This document shows, one piece after another, positions 46,228-55,449 of a DNA stretch of 64,000 nt (position 1 is its first letter; every line of letters begins with the position of its first letter). A program made the position numbers and the translations under genes. This stretch comes from Deltaproteobacteria bacterium (GTDB lineage Bacteria > Myxococcota_C > UBA6777), in NCBI GenBank assembly GCA_002731275.1, contig PCBK01000189.1, positions 148,249 through 212,248 on the forward strand, written 5' to 3'. The notes beneath the pieces were generated by a model that was not told the origin of the DNA, did no database searches, and worked only from the letters and a program-made list of their open reading frames with translations.

Positions 46228-47157
46228 ATGAGCGGAAAAGTCGCATTCCTCGGAATGGGTGGCGCGATCACCACTGCCGCCTTCTGGACTCTCTACAAAC
46301 ACAACGTCAATATTGTCGGCCTCGTCAAACCCTACCCCTTCTACGAAAAAGACCCCCCCACCAAAACACGCCACCACAGAGGTCACTGGTGGAAAAAAGT
46401 CATGCACGAAGAGCCCTTCCTTGACGCTCACTCGATGAGACAGGTGATCCCACCACTCGGTATCGACATGCTCGAAACAGTCAACGCCAATCACCCCCAC
46501 GTCATCGGCTGGCTCAAACGACGCAAGCCGGACGTCATCTGCGTGGCTTCTTACCCACATATCTTCAAAAAAGACCTGCTCGCGGTCGCAAAGAAAGGCT
46601 TCATCAACTTTCATCCCTCGCCGCTGCCATACTACCGTGGCCCCAACCCGCTGTTTTGGATGTTTAAGCAGGGCGCCAAAGAAGCCGGCGCCACCATCCA
46701 CTTTCTCGACAGAGGCATCGACACAGGCGCGATCATCCATCAAGTCAAGCTGCCCATCGAAGACGGCATGAGAGGTCGTGACCTCAACAAACAGCTCGCC
46801 GAACATGGTGCCCCACTCTTCCTACAGGCCGTCCTTGAAACACTCAACGACACAGTACAAAGTCATCCACAGATCAAAGCTGAAGGAAGCTATCAAACAC
46901 GTGCCTCCGACGATGATTGCAAACTCGACCCTTCGGAACCTGCACAGACACTCTACAACTTTGTCAGAGGTGTCTCCCAATGGATGCCCCTCACCTACGA
47001 GCTCGAAGAGCACAAGTTCGTCGTGATCGACGCGATCAGTGTACATAAAGGCGAACACATTCCCGGTGAGTTCTTGTTCTTTGACAACGTCCTTACACTC
47101 CAATGTCCCGACGGGATCGTCAAACTCAAAGCCAACACAGCCTACCCAACAATCTGA
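46228..47157 (+). CDS. formyltransferase-family protein (Fmt-like)
   Basis: 309 residues. Rossmann-like formyl-transferase fold beginning KVAFLGMGGAITTAAF; the catalytic His is in INFHPSPLPYYRG and the Asp in RGIDTGAII, as in Fmt, PurN and ArnA. The C-terminal 80 residues resemble the FMT C-terminal barrel, but the SPWPGA signature of true methionyl-tRNA formyltransferases is SQWMPL. The N-terminal insertion around residues 35-55 (KDPPTKTRHHRGHWWKK) is unusual. It is 31 bases ahead of hutG, and substrate transfer of a formyl group in that context is unproven; a sugar-nucleotide or amino-acid acceptor is possible. Confidence 0.85.
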   Translation: MSGKVAFLGMGGAITTAAFWTLYKHNVNIVGLVKPYPFYEKDPPTKTRHHRGHWWKKVMHEEPFLDAHSMRQVIPPLGIDMLETVNANHPHVIGWLKRRKPDVICVASYPHIFKKDLLAVAKKGFINFHPSPLPYYRGPNPLFWMFKQGAKEAGATIHFLDRGIDTGAIIHQVKLPIEDGMRGRDLNKQLAEHGAPLFLQAVLETLNDTVQSHPQIKAEGSYQTRASDDDCKLDPSEPAQTLYNFVRGVSQWMPLTYELEEHKFVVIDAISVHKGEHIPGEFLFFDNVLTLQCPDGIVKLKANTAYPTI

Positions 47158-47188
47158 CCTATCCCCCATCACCCAAAGGAGGTCCTGC

Positions 47189-48001
47189 ATGTCTTCTCTA
47201 TTCACAATCACCCCGGCACAAGGCACACCACAGCCTATCCTGCTCAGTGTCCCCCACTGTGGCACGGACTTCCCACCTGAGGTGCGCGAGCAGTTCCTCA
47301 CCAAACACATCGATCATCCCGATGATACAGATTGGTTTGTCCAGCAGCTCTATGACTTCGCACCAGCCATGGGGATCACGATGATCCACGCGCACGTCAG
47401 CCGCTACGTGATCGACCTCAACCGCGACCCCGAGAATAAACCTCTTTACGACGATGGTCGCGTCATCACAGAACTTTGCCCAACGAAGACCTTCTTCGAT
47501 GAGCCGCTCTATCACGAGCCTCCCTCTCACGAAGAGATTGAGCGTCGTAAGGCCGCCTACTACCAGCCTTATCACGACGAAATCGCCAAGCAATTACGCG
47601 AACTCCAACAAACACACTCCCACGTCTTACTCTGGGAAGCCCACTCGATCCGTCGTCTTGTCCCCACGATCAGAAAAGACCCCTTCCCCGATATGATCCT
47701 CGGCGATCAAGAAGGCCGCACTGCTGACAAACGACTGATCGAGACAGCGCTCACACAACTCCGCGCTGGAACGAGCCAGATCAATCACAACGATCCATTC
47801 AAAGGCGGCTATATCACACGTTCATTTGGCCAACCTGAGAAAAATATCCACGCGCTACAGCTCGAAATGACCAAAGATCACTACATGGACGAAGAGACGA
47901 CCACCTACCTCCCAGAGCGCGCAGAGATCACACGCCAATTGCTGCAGCAGACACTACGCGCGCTCTGTGAGACGCTCACGACCCTCAACAAAAGCGCGTA
48001 A
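47189..48001 (+). CDS. hutG: N-formylglutamate deformylase
   Basis: 270 residues, the usual size, from the ATG at 47189 (AAAGGAGG 6 bases upstream). It hydrolyses N-formylglutamate to glutamate and formate, the last step of the five-step histidine degradation route. Visible motifs: SVPHCGTDFP (metal His), DDTDWFVQQLY, VSRYVIDLNRDP, LLWEAHSIR and LQLEMTK. HutF, which makes its substrate, follows 13 bases downstream. hutH, hutU and hutI are not in the window. Confidence 0.93.
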   Translation: MSSLFTITPAQGTPQPILLSVPHCGTDFPPEVREQFLTKHIDHPDDTDWFVQQLYDFAPAMGITMIHAHVSRYVIDLNRDPENKPLYDDGRVITELCPTKTFFDEPLYHEPPSHEEIERRKAAYYQPYHDEIAKQLRELQQTHSHVLLWEAHSIRRLVPTIRKDPFPDMILGDQEGRTADKRLIETALTQLRAGTSQINHNDPFKGGYITRSFGQPEKNIHALQLEMTKDHYMDEETTTYLPERAEITRQLLQQTLRALCETLTTLNKSA

Positions 48002-48014
48002 AAGGGAGGTCTTC

Positions 48015-49385
48015 ATGGCCAGATTCTACGAGTTTGATGCCCTGTTACAAAAAGAAGGATGGTTATCACCGGCCTTTGTAGGTCTCGACGACGAAGGCAA
48101 CATCACCTACCTCTCAGACCAACCTTATCCCAACGCCGCGCTCGTCGAAAAGATCGAAGGTTATGTGGTGCCAGGCTTCCAAAACGCCCACTCACACGCC
48201 TTCCAATACGCGATGGCTGGACTCGCAGAACACCTGCCTAAAGGCGCGGCGAGTGATGACTTTTGGAGTTGGCGAAACGCCATGTACGACCTCGCGCTCC
48301 ATACGACGCCCGAGCAGATGAAGGCGATCGCGACGATGCTCTACGCCGAGATGTTGCGTCACGGCTACACCTCGGTCGCGGAGTTCCACTATCTCCATCA
48401 CGACCCAGATGGAAATGCTTACGAAGACCTCGCCGAGATGGGCCATTGCTTGATGCAAGCCGCACAGGACGTGGGCATTCGTATCACGTTGGTCCCGATC
48501 TATTACCAACTGGGAGGCTTTGAGACACCTGCGACGCCCAAACAGAGGCGTTTTCTCAGCCAATGTCCCGAGGAGTACATGGCCCTCCTCGACGCCACAC
48601 AGAAGGCCGCGTCACACTATCCACTCGCACGTGTTGGAATGGGCATTCACTCGATGCGCGCAGTCCCTCCGGAGTATATCGTCCAGCTATATCAACAGCC
48701 AATGGCGCTCCCCAGACATATCCACATCGCTGAACAACAAAAAGAGATCGACGCCTGCCTCGCACAGCTCAAACAACGCCCTGTCGAATGGCTCCTCGAT
48801 CACGTCGAGTTAGGTACACAAGACCATCTCGTCCACGCAACACACATGGATGAACAGGAGTGTGACAGACTCGCAGCCTCCGGCGCACACGTCGTCCTCT
48901 GTCCTTCGACAGAGGGAAACTTGGGCGATGGCTTGTTCCCACTCAAGCGCTATGTCCAACAAGGAGGACACTGGAGTATCGGGACGGACAGCCACGTCGG
49001 GCTCAATCCACACGAAGAATTGCGTTGGCTGGATTATGGACAACGTCTTCACTTTGAACGACGCAACATCCTCTGCCAAAGAGAGGGTGATGACAGTGGC
49101 GAGTATGCCTTCTTTGAGTCTTTATTCTCAGGGCGGCGCGCGATGGGCGATATGCGTACGACGTGTTTCTCGATCGGAGAATCGTTCGACGCAGCGATCT
49201 ACGATGCAACACATCCTTTACTCGCGTGCGCCCCTGCAGCGCGTCGTCTCTCGACGATTGTATATGCGCTCGACGCACACGCCCTCTTAGGGACGATGGT
49301 GCAAGGCGTATGGCGCATCCGAGAACAGAGACACCCACAACAACAACAGATCAGAGCATCTTTTGTCCGTGCGTTGTCTGGCTAA
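48015..49385 (+). CDS. hutF: formimidoylglutamate deiminase
   Basis: 456 residues from the ATG at 48015 (GGGAGGT upstream). Amidohydrolase-fold enzyme that releases ammonia from N-formimino-L-glutamate, yielding N-formylglutamate for HutG. Metal ligands: HSH in PGFQNAHSHAFQ, His in PRHIHIAEQ, and Asp in GTDSHVGLNPHEELRWLDY. The signature and length match HutF. Operon fmt-like, hutG, hutF; the three together handle C1 groups at the formimino and formyl oxidation level. Confidence 0.93.
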   Translation: MARFYEFDALLQKEGWLSPAFVGLDDEGNITYLSDQPYPNAALVEKIEGYVVPGFQNAHSHAFQYAMAGLAEHLPKGAASDDFWSWRNAMYDLALHTTPEQMKAIATMLYAEMLRHGYTSVAEFHYLHHDPDGNAYEDLAEMGHCLMQAAQDVGIRITLVPIYYQLGGFETPATPKQRRFLSQCPEEYMALLDATQKAASHYPLARVGMGIHSMRAVPPEYIVQLYQQPMALPRHIHIAEQQKEIDACLAQLKQRPVEWLLDHVELGTQDHLVHATHMDEQECDRLAASGAHVVLCPSTEGNLGDGLFPLKRYVQQGGHWSIGTDSHVGLNPHEELRWLDYGQRLHFERRNILCQREGDDSGEYAFFESLFSGRRAMGDMRTTCFSIGESFDAAIYDATHPLLACAPAARRLSTIVYALDAHALLGTMVQGVWRIREQRHPQQQQIRASFVRALSG

Positions 49386-49564
49386 AAAGAACGAAATCCC
49401 ATGAGTGCATTGATTTTCAAGCGCAGTTTCGTTATACCGACAGGGCAAAGAAGACCAAGAAGGTCCTAAAGAAAAACGAACGTTATGGCCACGTCGCCTG
49501 AGAGAAAAGAGAGCAGACACGGCCAGAATCACACCCCACGCGTCCTTTGATTTGGAGACGATAT

Positions 49565-51250
49565 ATGAGTCAAGACGGTAACAAAGTCATCTATTCGATG
49601 ATTCGAGTCAGCAAACACCACAACAAGAAACCTATCCTGAAGAACATCTCTCTGTCATACTTTTACGGTGCAAAGATCGGTGTCCTCGGATTGAACGGTT
49701 CGGGTAAGAGTACCTTGTTGCGCATCCTCGCGGGCGTGGATCAGGACTTTGAAGGTGAGACCGTCCTCTCTCCAGGTCATACCATCGGTTATCTCGAACA
49801 AGAGCCACCTCTTGATGAGAGCAAGACCGTCAAAGAGATCGTCCAACAAGGGATCCAGGAAGCGGTCGACTTGATGGAAGAGTACGACAAGATCAACGAG
49901 AAGTTCGCCGAGCCGATGTCAGACGAAGAGATGACCGCGTTGATCGAGCGTCAGGGCGAAGTCCAAGATAAGATCGACGCGCTCGACGCGTGGGATCTGG
50001 ACTCTCGTCTGGAGATGGCGATGGATGCGCTTCGCTGTCCACCTGCAGACGCCTCCATCAAAGTCCTCTCTGGTGGTGAAAAGCGCCGCGTCGCCCTGTG
50101 TCGCCTGCTCCTTCAGAAGCCGGACATCCTCTTGCTCGACGAACCAACCAACCACCTCGACGCCGAGACGGTCGCGTGGCTGGAACACCACCTGCACCAG
50201 TACGCGGGAACTGTCATCGCTGTCACACACGACCGCTACTTCCTGGATAACGTCGCTGGCTGGATCCTCGAATTGGATCGTGGTCACGGGATCCCCTGGA
50301 AAGGCAATTACTCCTCATGGTTGGACCAAAAACAAAAACGTCTGGCGCAAGAGGAGAAACAAGAGAGCGATCGCCAAAAGACCCTCCAGCGCGAGCTTGA
50401 GTGGATTAAGATGAGCCCCAAAGGGCGACGCAGTAAGTCCAAGGCGCGCATCAACTCATACGAATCGCTCCTCAACCAGGACACCAACGAGCGTCTCAAA
50501 GATCTCAAGATCTACATCCCACCAGGACCACGTCTGGGGAAAACAGTGATCGAAGTCGACCACGTCAGCAAAGGGTATGGTGATCGCCTGCTCGTCGACA
50601 ACATGGACTTCAAGATCCCTCCCGGCGCGATCGTCGGGATTGTCGGTCCAAACGGTGCCGGTAAAACCACACTCTTCCGCATGATCACAGGTCAAGAGCA
50701 ACCCGACTCAGGTGAAGTCCGCATCGGTGAGACCGTGAAGCTCGCATACGCAGATCAGCTTCGTGACACTCTTGACCCCGAAAAAACCGTATGGGAAGTC
50801 ATCTCGGATGGTGAAGAGAACATCGATCTGGGGAACAGACAGGTGAATTCGAGGGCCTATGTCTCTCGATTCAACTTTGCAGGTGGGGATCAACAAAAGA
50901 AAGTCGGCGTGCTCTCCGGTGGTGAAAGAAACCGCGTTCACCTCGCGTGTATCTTGAAATCATCCTCCAACGTGTTGCTGCTCGATGAGCCCACAAACGA
51001 CCTCGACGTCAACACGATGCGCGCACTCGAAGAAGCGGTTGAGAACTTCGCAGGTTGTGCGCTGGTGATCAGCCACGACCGCTGGTTCCTCGACCGCGTC
51101 GCCACACACATCATCGCCTTCGAAGGAAACTCCGAGGTCGTGTGGTTTGATGGAAACTACTCCGAATACGCAGCTGACCGCCGCAAACGTCTCGGCGCTG
51201 ATGCAGACGTCCCCAAACGCATCAAATACAGACAACTCACCCGCGCCTGA
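49565..51250 (+). CDS. ettA: energy-dependent translational throttle protein EttA (ABC-F)
   Basis: 561 residues from the ATG at 49565 (GGAGA 7 bases upstream), normal for EttA. Two ABC domains: Walker [10 protein letters not shown] and GPNGAGKTT, signatures LSGGEKRR and LSGGERNR, Walker [12 protein letters not shown] and [11 protein letters not shown]. The linker between contains the long P-site tRNA-interaction region ([29 protein letters not shown]). The arm at about 90-145 and the lack of membrane parts fit EttA, which binds the ribosomal E site and gates the first elongation steps by ATP level. Confidence 0.95.
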   Translation: MSQDGNKVIYSMIRVSKHHNKKPILKNISLSYFYGAKIGVLGLNGSGKSTLLRILAGVDQDFEGETVLSPGHTIGYLEQEPPLDESKTVKEIVQQGIQEAVDLMEEYDKINEKFAEPMSDEEMTALIERQGEVQDKIDALDAWDLDSRLEMAMDALRCPPADASIKVLSGGEKRRVALCRLLLQKPDILLLDEPTNHLDAETVAWLEHHLHQYAGTVIAVTHDRYFLDNVAGWILELDRGHGIPWKGNYSSWLDQKQKRLAQEEKQESDRQKTLQRELEWIKMSPKGRRSKSKARINSYESLLNQDTNERLKDLKIYIPPGPRLGKTVIEVDHVSKGYGDRLLVDNMDFKIPPGAIVGIVGPNGAGKTTLFRMITGQEQPDSGEVRIGETVKLAYADQLRDTLDPEKTVWEVISDGEENIDLGNRQVNSRAYVSRFNFAGGDQQKKVGVLSGGERNRVHLACILKSSSNVLLLDEPTNDLDVNTMRALEEAVENFAGCALVISHDRWFLDRVATHIIAFEGNSEVVWFDGNYSEYAADRRKRLGADADVPKRIKYRQLTRA

Positions 51251-51347
51251 TCCCCACTCCCCAGCTTCCGCATTCCTCTTCGTCTCCAGCGGCCTTTTGT
51301 CCGAGTGTTATCTTGTGTCTTCTTTTCGTGAGAGGAGCATTTGCACC

Positions 51348-52922
51348 TCAAGGTGCACAACGCAAGATACGAATCCCATCCGCCCCACCCGTCACAAGTA
51401 GGTCTCCCTTCGCTCCAAACCCCACACCATGAACTTCGCCTTTATGGTAGGTATATTCCCGCGCGACCGTCGCCTGTTTCCAATCCCACAGGAGGACTCT
51501 CTTGTCATCAGAGACGGTCGCCAGAAAGAGGCCTTTCGGTTCCATCGCGATACGATCGACAGAGGCGCTGTGGCTTTTGAGTGCTGGTAGATGTACCTTC
51601 TTGCTACGATCCCAGGCCCGCACATAGCCGTCATCGGTGGAGTAGAGTACAAACAGGTTATCAGGCGAGAAGGCCACACCCCTTAACTTTCCGGCATAAC
51701 TGGGTTGTGCGATGACGGTCTTCGTCTTCAGCTCCCAAATATAACAAAAGCCATCATCCGAGGTCGACGCGAGAATACCGCCCGTACTATCAAAGTCGAT
51801 CCCTCTTACGACCCCCCTGTGTTTATCGAGAGAGTACAAAAACGCCTTGCTGGCGACATCCCATAACCTGACCTTGTTATCTGCCGCACCTGACGCGAGC
51901 AGCTTGCTATCATCGGAGAAGGACAACGCGTGAACAGCCGCAGTATGTCCAGTCATTGTCGCGTAGGATTGATGATCCGAGACAGTCCACAGCATAATGG
52001 TCCCATCAGCGAGTCCTGCAGCCAGATACTTACCATCAGGAGAAAATGCCACACTCCACACCTCTTGGGAGAGCGTGTGTGTCTTCACCTCTTTGCCACT
52101 CATATCGATGAGCTGGACAGTCTTTTGATCCGTCACATAACCAACGATACTTCCATCGGGATGGACGGCAACATCACGTACATTGTGTGTCTCTGAACGA
52201 TACAACAGCTTTGTCGGCACACATTGCGCGCAGCCTTCGTCAATCTCACCATCACAGTCATCATCGACCCCATCACAACTATCTTTTGATGCTGGTTTTA
52301 CGTCTGTCTGACAATCGAGCTGCCCATCTTTACAGAGACTTTTTCCCTCTGCACACACACCCTTCTTGTCGGGGATCGTGCAGGCGGCATTTTGCTCAGG
52401 CCACTGTTCATCGACTTGTCCGTCACAGTCGTCATCTTTACCGTTACAGAGTTCTTCGGAGGGCGTCACACATCCTTTATCAGGGAGGTTATCTTGCCCA
52501 CCGGCGTCACGACTGTCGATGGCAGGTTCGACACTGCCGGGCTCATCTTTATCGGCGATCTTTTCGATGGTTTTTTCACCACTTTGGCAGGTACAGTCCC
52601 CCCAGGCGACATTTACGAGGTATGTGGGTGCACAAGTCTGTGTCCCCTGACATGTACCATCGACGCGTTGGCAACTTCGCGTCTCTCCTTGTGTCTTGCA
52701 AAATTCACGCGCACGGACGACGCACTTTTGGCTGACACAGCGGCCTTCGTAGGTCTGGTTGTTACAATCACAATCAGCCGTACAAGGACTTCCAGACGGA
52801 TCAAGTGTCAGATCCGATACACCTGCGTCGCTACAGTACGTTTTCGGGCTACACGCTTCACCTGCCCAAAGGAGTGGAAGCAGGCAAAGACACAAACATG
52901 ACACACGCCATAGATGGGACAT
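51348..52922 (-). CDS. surface lipoprotein with DDDCDG motifs and WD40 propeller
   Basis: 524 residues from the ATG at 52922 (AGAGG 8 bases upstream). Signal SCLCLCLLPLLWAGEAC lipidates the Cys near residue 24. Residues 25-225 are Cys-rich with two calcium-like motifs (NGKDDDCDGQVDE and GVDDDCDGEIDEGC). Residues 230-520 are about seven WD40 blades, for example VWSVAFSPDGKYLAAGLADG and VHALSFSDDSKLLASGA. Same architecture as the protein at 30436, with cleaner WD40 repeats and fewer Cys modules. A short inverted repeat (TGCACCT/AGGTGCA) surrounds its stop codon. Divergent from creB by 216 bases. Confidence 0.9.
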   Translation of the reverse strand: MSHLWRVSCLCLCLLPLLWAGEACSPKTYCSDAGVSDLTLDPSGSPCTADCDCNNQTYEGRCVSQKCVVRAREFCKTQGETRSCQRVDGTCQGTQTCAPTYLVNVAWGDCTCQSGEKTIEKIADKDEPGSVEPAIDSRDAGGQDNLPDKGCVTPSEELCNGKDDDCDGQVDEQWPEQNAACTIPDKKGVCAEGKSLCKDGQLDCQTDVKPASKDSCDGVDDDCDGEIDEGCAQCVPTKLLYRSETHNVRDVAVHPDGSIVGYVTDQKTVQLIDMSGKEVKTHTLSQEVWSVAFSPDGKYLAAGLADGTIMLWTVSDHQSYATMTGHTAAVHALSFSDDSKLLASGAADNKVRLWDVASKAFLYSLDKHRGVVRGIDFDSTGGILASTSDDGFCYIWELKTKTVIAQPSYAGKLRGVAFSPDNLFVLYSTDDGYVRAWDRSKKVHLPALKSHSASVDRIAMEPKGLFLATVSDDKRVLLWDWKQATVAREYTYHKGEVHGVGFGAKGDLLVTGGADGIRILRCAP

Positions 52923-53138
52923 CAACACATCACCTCTATTTTGTAAGGCTACTGCAAGGAAAAAAGGATACGGAAAATACCAGATTTTGAGTCTAGAATG
53001 TTGCAAGAGGGCTGTCAAGACCAGCAACAGGGCTCACAAAGAGACTTGCGAAGAGACGTGAGAAGTTTGCAAATTCCCGGCGTATTGTCTACATTTGGAG
53101 GAGTTGTTCGAAGAAACATGACAGAGGAGAGCCGTGAC

Positions 53139-53855
53139 ATGGCAAAAGAATTGATTTTGGTGATCGAAGATGAGCGAGCGATCGCAGATACAACCGTGTA
53201 CGCGCTCGAACGTGAGGGCTTCGACACACACTGGAGCGCAACAGGGGCTGATGGATTGCTGCAATTGGAGAACAAGTCCCCAACCATGATCATCCTGGAT
53301 ATTGGACTTCCAGACACCAACGGGCTCGATCTCTGTCGCCAAATCAGACAGGACTCACAAATCCCCATCATCTTCCTCAGCGCACGCAACGAAGAGCTCG
53401 ACCGCATCCTAGGCCTTGAACTTGGTGGAGATGATTACATCACCAAACCATTCTCTCCAAGAGAGCTCGTCGCGAGAGTCCGCTCTGTCTTACGACGACA
53501 CCATACCTCCGCAATGTACGCCGCAAACCACGCTGAAGACACAAGCGAAGTCCACACAGTTGGACCTTTCGAGGACGACGCCGAGCAAATGAGAATCCGC
53601 TACAAAGGCGAATCACTCGACCTCTCTCGCTATGAATACCGCTTGCTCTCCCTGCTCCTCTCACGTCCCAACAAAGTCTTCAGTCGCGAAGAGATCCTCG
53701 AACGCGCGTGGGAAGAGCCCGAAATGACCACGGACCGAACGGTCGACGCACACATCAAGTCGATCCGCAAAAAACTCAAAGAAGTCGACGCAGAGTCCGA
53801 CCCCATCAGAACAGTCCGGGGTGTCGGCTATGCGATGGAGACGAGTATTTTCTAA
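53139..53855 (+). CDS. creB: response regulator CreB-like (OmpR family)
   Basis: 238 residues from the ATG at 53139 (AGGAG 9 bases upstream; an ATG at 53118 is worse placed). Receiver domain 1-120: acidic VIEDERAIAD, phospho-Asp in MIILDIGLPDTNG, Ser in FLSARN, Lys in ITKPFS. Winged-helix DNA-binding domain about 140-235 (LSRYEYRLLSLLLSRPNKVFSREEIL, TVDAHIKSIRKKL). Linked to the CreC-type kinase 77 bases downstream, which makes it CreB by partner. CreBC responds to metabolic state and cell-wall stress in gamma-proteobacteria. Confidence 0.9.
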   Translation: MAKELILVIEDERAIADTTVYALEREGFDTHWSATGADGLLQLENKSPTMIILDIGLPDTNGLDLCRQIRQDSQIPIIFLSARNEELDRILGLELGGDDYITKPFSPRELVARVRSVLRRHHTSAMYAANHAEDTSEVHTVGPFEDDAEQMRIRYKGESLDLSRYEYRLLSLLLSRPNKVFSREEILERAWEEPEMTTDRTVDAHIKSIRKKLKEVDAESDPIRTVRGVGYAMETSIF

Positions 53856-53932
53856 AGAGAGCGTCCCCTTATCTATGTCTTTTTTCCATCCAACTGCCTA
53901 AACCTCAGCTCCTTCCACCCTCGGATAAATAC

Positions 53933-55423
53933 ATGACATTACGTATCAAAGTGTTGGTTATCTTGATATTGATCTGCTTAGGAGGTGGCTACCTCGGCTA
54001 CAACTGGGTGAATGACAACCTTCGCCCCCAGTTCCTACGTATCATGGAAGACGGGATGGTCGATCATGCCTTTGTCCTCGCGCGGATCATCGAATCCTCC
54101 CTACCAGATAAAGGTCATCAACAAGCCATCCGCCACCTCTCCTTCGGGAAAGTGCTCGCACGTTCGCGAAACCAACAGATCCGCGCACGCATCTACGAGT
54201 GGGAGAAGCGACGACTGAACTTTCGAGTCTATGTGACAGATGCCCGAGGTATTGTGCGTATGGACTCAGAGCATGGCAACGCTGTTGGACAAGATTATAG
54301 CCGCTGGAATGACGTCTACCTCGCACTGCGAGGTAAGTATGGTGCACGCTCAAGCCGCGAGCAAAACAGCCGCGGGAAGAATGTCAACGCGATGTACGTA
54401 GGACTTCCACTCTACAAAAAGGACGCCAAAGGCCACAAAAAGGTCATCGGCGTGCTCACGCTCTCCAAATCAAAGGCTTCTTTGACGGGGTGGGCAGAGC
54501 GCGCACAGGCCAAACTCTGGCAAGGTGTCCTGCTCGGCGCGCTCGGACTCTTCCTGCTCGCATGGTTCGCCACACAGCTCGCGCTTCAACCGATCTTCCG
54601 TTTGACACAGTACGCACGCGCGATCACCGCAGGACGACGTGTCCCTCCCCCTCCCATCAGCAGCGATGAGATCGGAACGCTCACGCAGTCGTTCATCGAG
54701 ATGAAGGAGTCCTTGTGGCAACGACAGGACATTGAGAGCTTCGTCACACAGCTCACACATGAACTAAAATCGCCGATCTCCGCGATACAAGGTGCCGCTG
54801 AGCTGCTCGAAGATCCTGAGATGCCCGAAAAGACCAGGGCGCGATTCATGCAAAACATCAAAGAACAGACCAGACGCATGAACGATATTGTCCAAAGACT
54901 CCTCACCCTCGTCTCACTCGAACAGAAAGAAGAACTCGATAAGAAGGAAGATATCGAGCTCGACCCCTGGCTGAAAGACCTCAGAGGACGCTTCACCACA
55001 CAAGCACACAAAAAGAACATCACGCTGCTCGCAACACGCGATGATGACACCCCCACTCACCTCACAGGTGAACGCTTTCTACTCGAACAAGCGATCGCCA
55101 ACCTCTTACAAAACAGCTTCAACTTTACCCCCAAAGATGGACACATCACCCTCCACATCGATCGCTCCCCCGAAGAACAACGCCTCAATATCTGGGTAAC
55201 AGACACAGGTCCAGGCATTCCAGACTACGCGATAGACCGTGTCCTTGAACGCTTTTACTCACTCGAACATCCAGACACAGACAGCAAAGGTACGGGTCTT
55301 GGCTTGCCCTTTGTTAAACAAGTCGCGCTGCTACATGGTGGGGACTTCTCCATCCAAAACGGCCCCGAAACAGGAACGATCGCCCACTTCTGGCTGCCCC
55401 AAACAGACGCCAAACGCACATAG
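53933..55423 (+). CDS. creC: sensor histidine kinase CreC-like
   Basis: 496 residues from the ATG at 53933. Membrane helices at about 6-24 and 195-215 border a periplasmic sensor domain whose RVYVTDARGIVRMDS...SRWNDVYLALRGKYGARSSR is the signature of CreC. HAMP-like segment about 216-265, HisKA with the phospho-His in FVTQLTHELKSPISA near 280, HATPase about 370-490 (NLLQNSFNF, DTGPGIP, GTGLGLPF). Pairs with creB. No creA or creD in the window. Ends 26 bases from the convergent exporter fusion gene. Confidence 0.93.
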   Translation: MTLRIKVLVILILICLGGGYLGYNWVNDNLRPQFLRIMEDGMVDHAFVLARIIESSLPDKGHQQAIRHLSFGKVLARSRNQQIRARIYEWEKRRLNFRVYVTDARGIVRMDSEHGNAVGQDYSRWNDVYLALRGKYGARSSREQNSRGKNVNAMYVGLPLYKKDAKGHKKVIGVLTLSKSKASLTGWAERAQAKLWQGVLLGALGLFLLAWFATQLALQPIFRLTQYARAITAGRRVPPPPISSDEIGTLTQSFIEMKESLWQRQDIESFVTQLTHELKSPISAIQGAAELLEDPEMPEKTRARFMQNIKEQTRRMNDIVQRLLTLVSLEQKEELDKKEDIELDPWLKDLRGRFTTQAHKKNITLLATRDDDTPTHLTGERFLLEQAIANLLQNSFNFTPKDGHITLHIDRSPEEQRLNIWVTDTGPGIPDYAIDRVLERFYSLEHPDTDSKGTGLGLPFVKQVALLHGGDFSIQNGPETGTIAHFWLPQTDAKRT

Positions 55424-55449
55424 TCAGCCCTTCCAGAGAATCACTCTCC

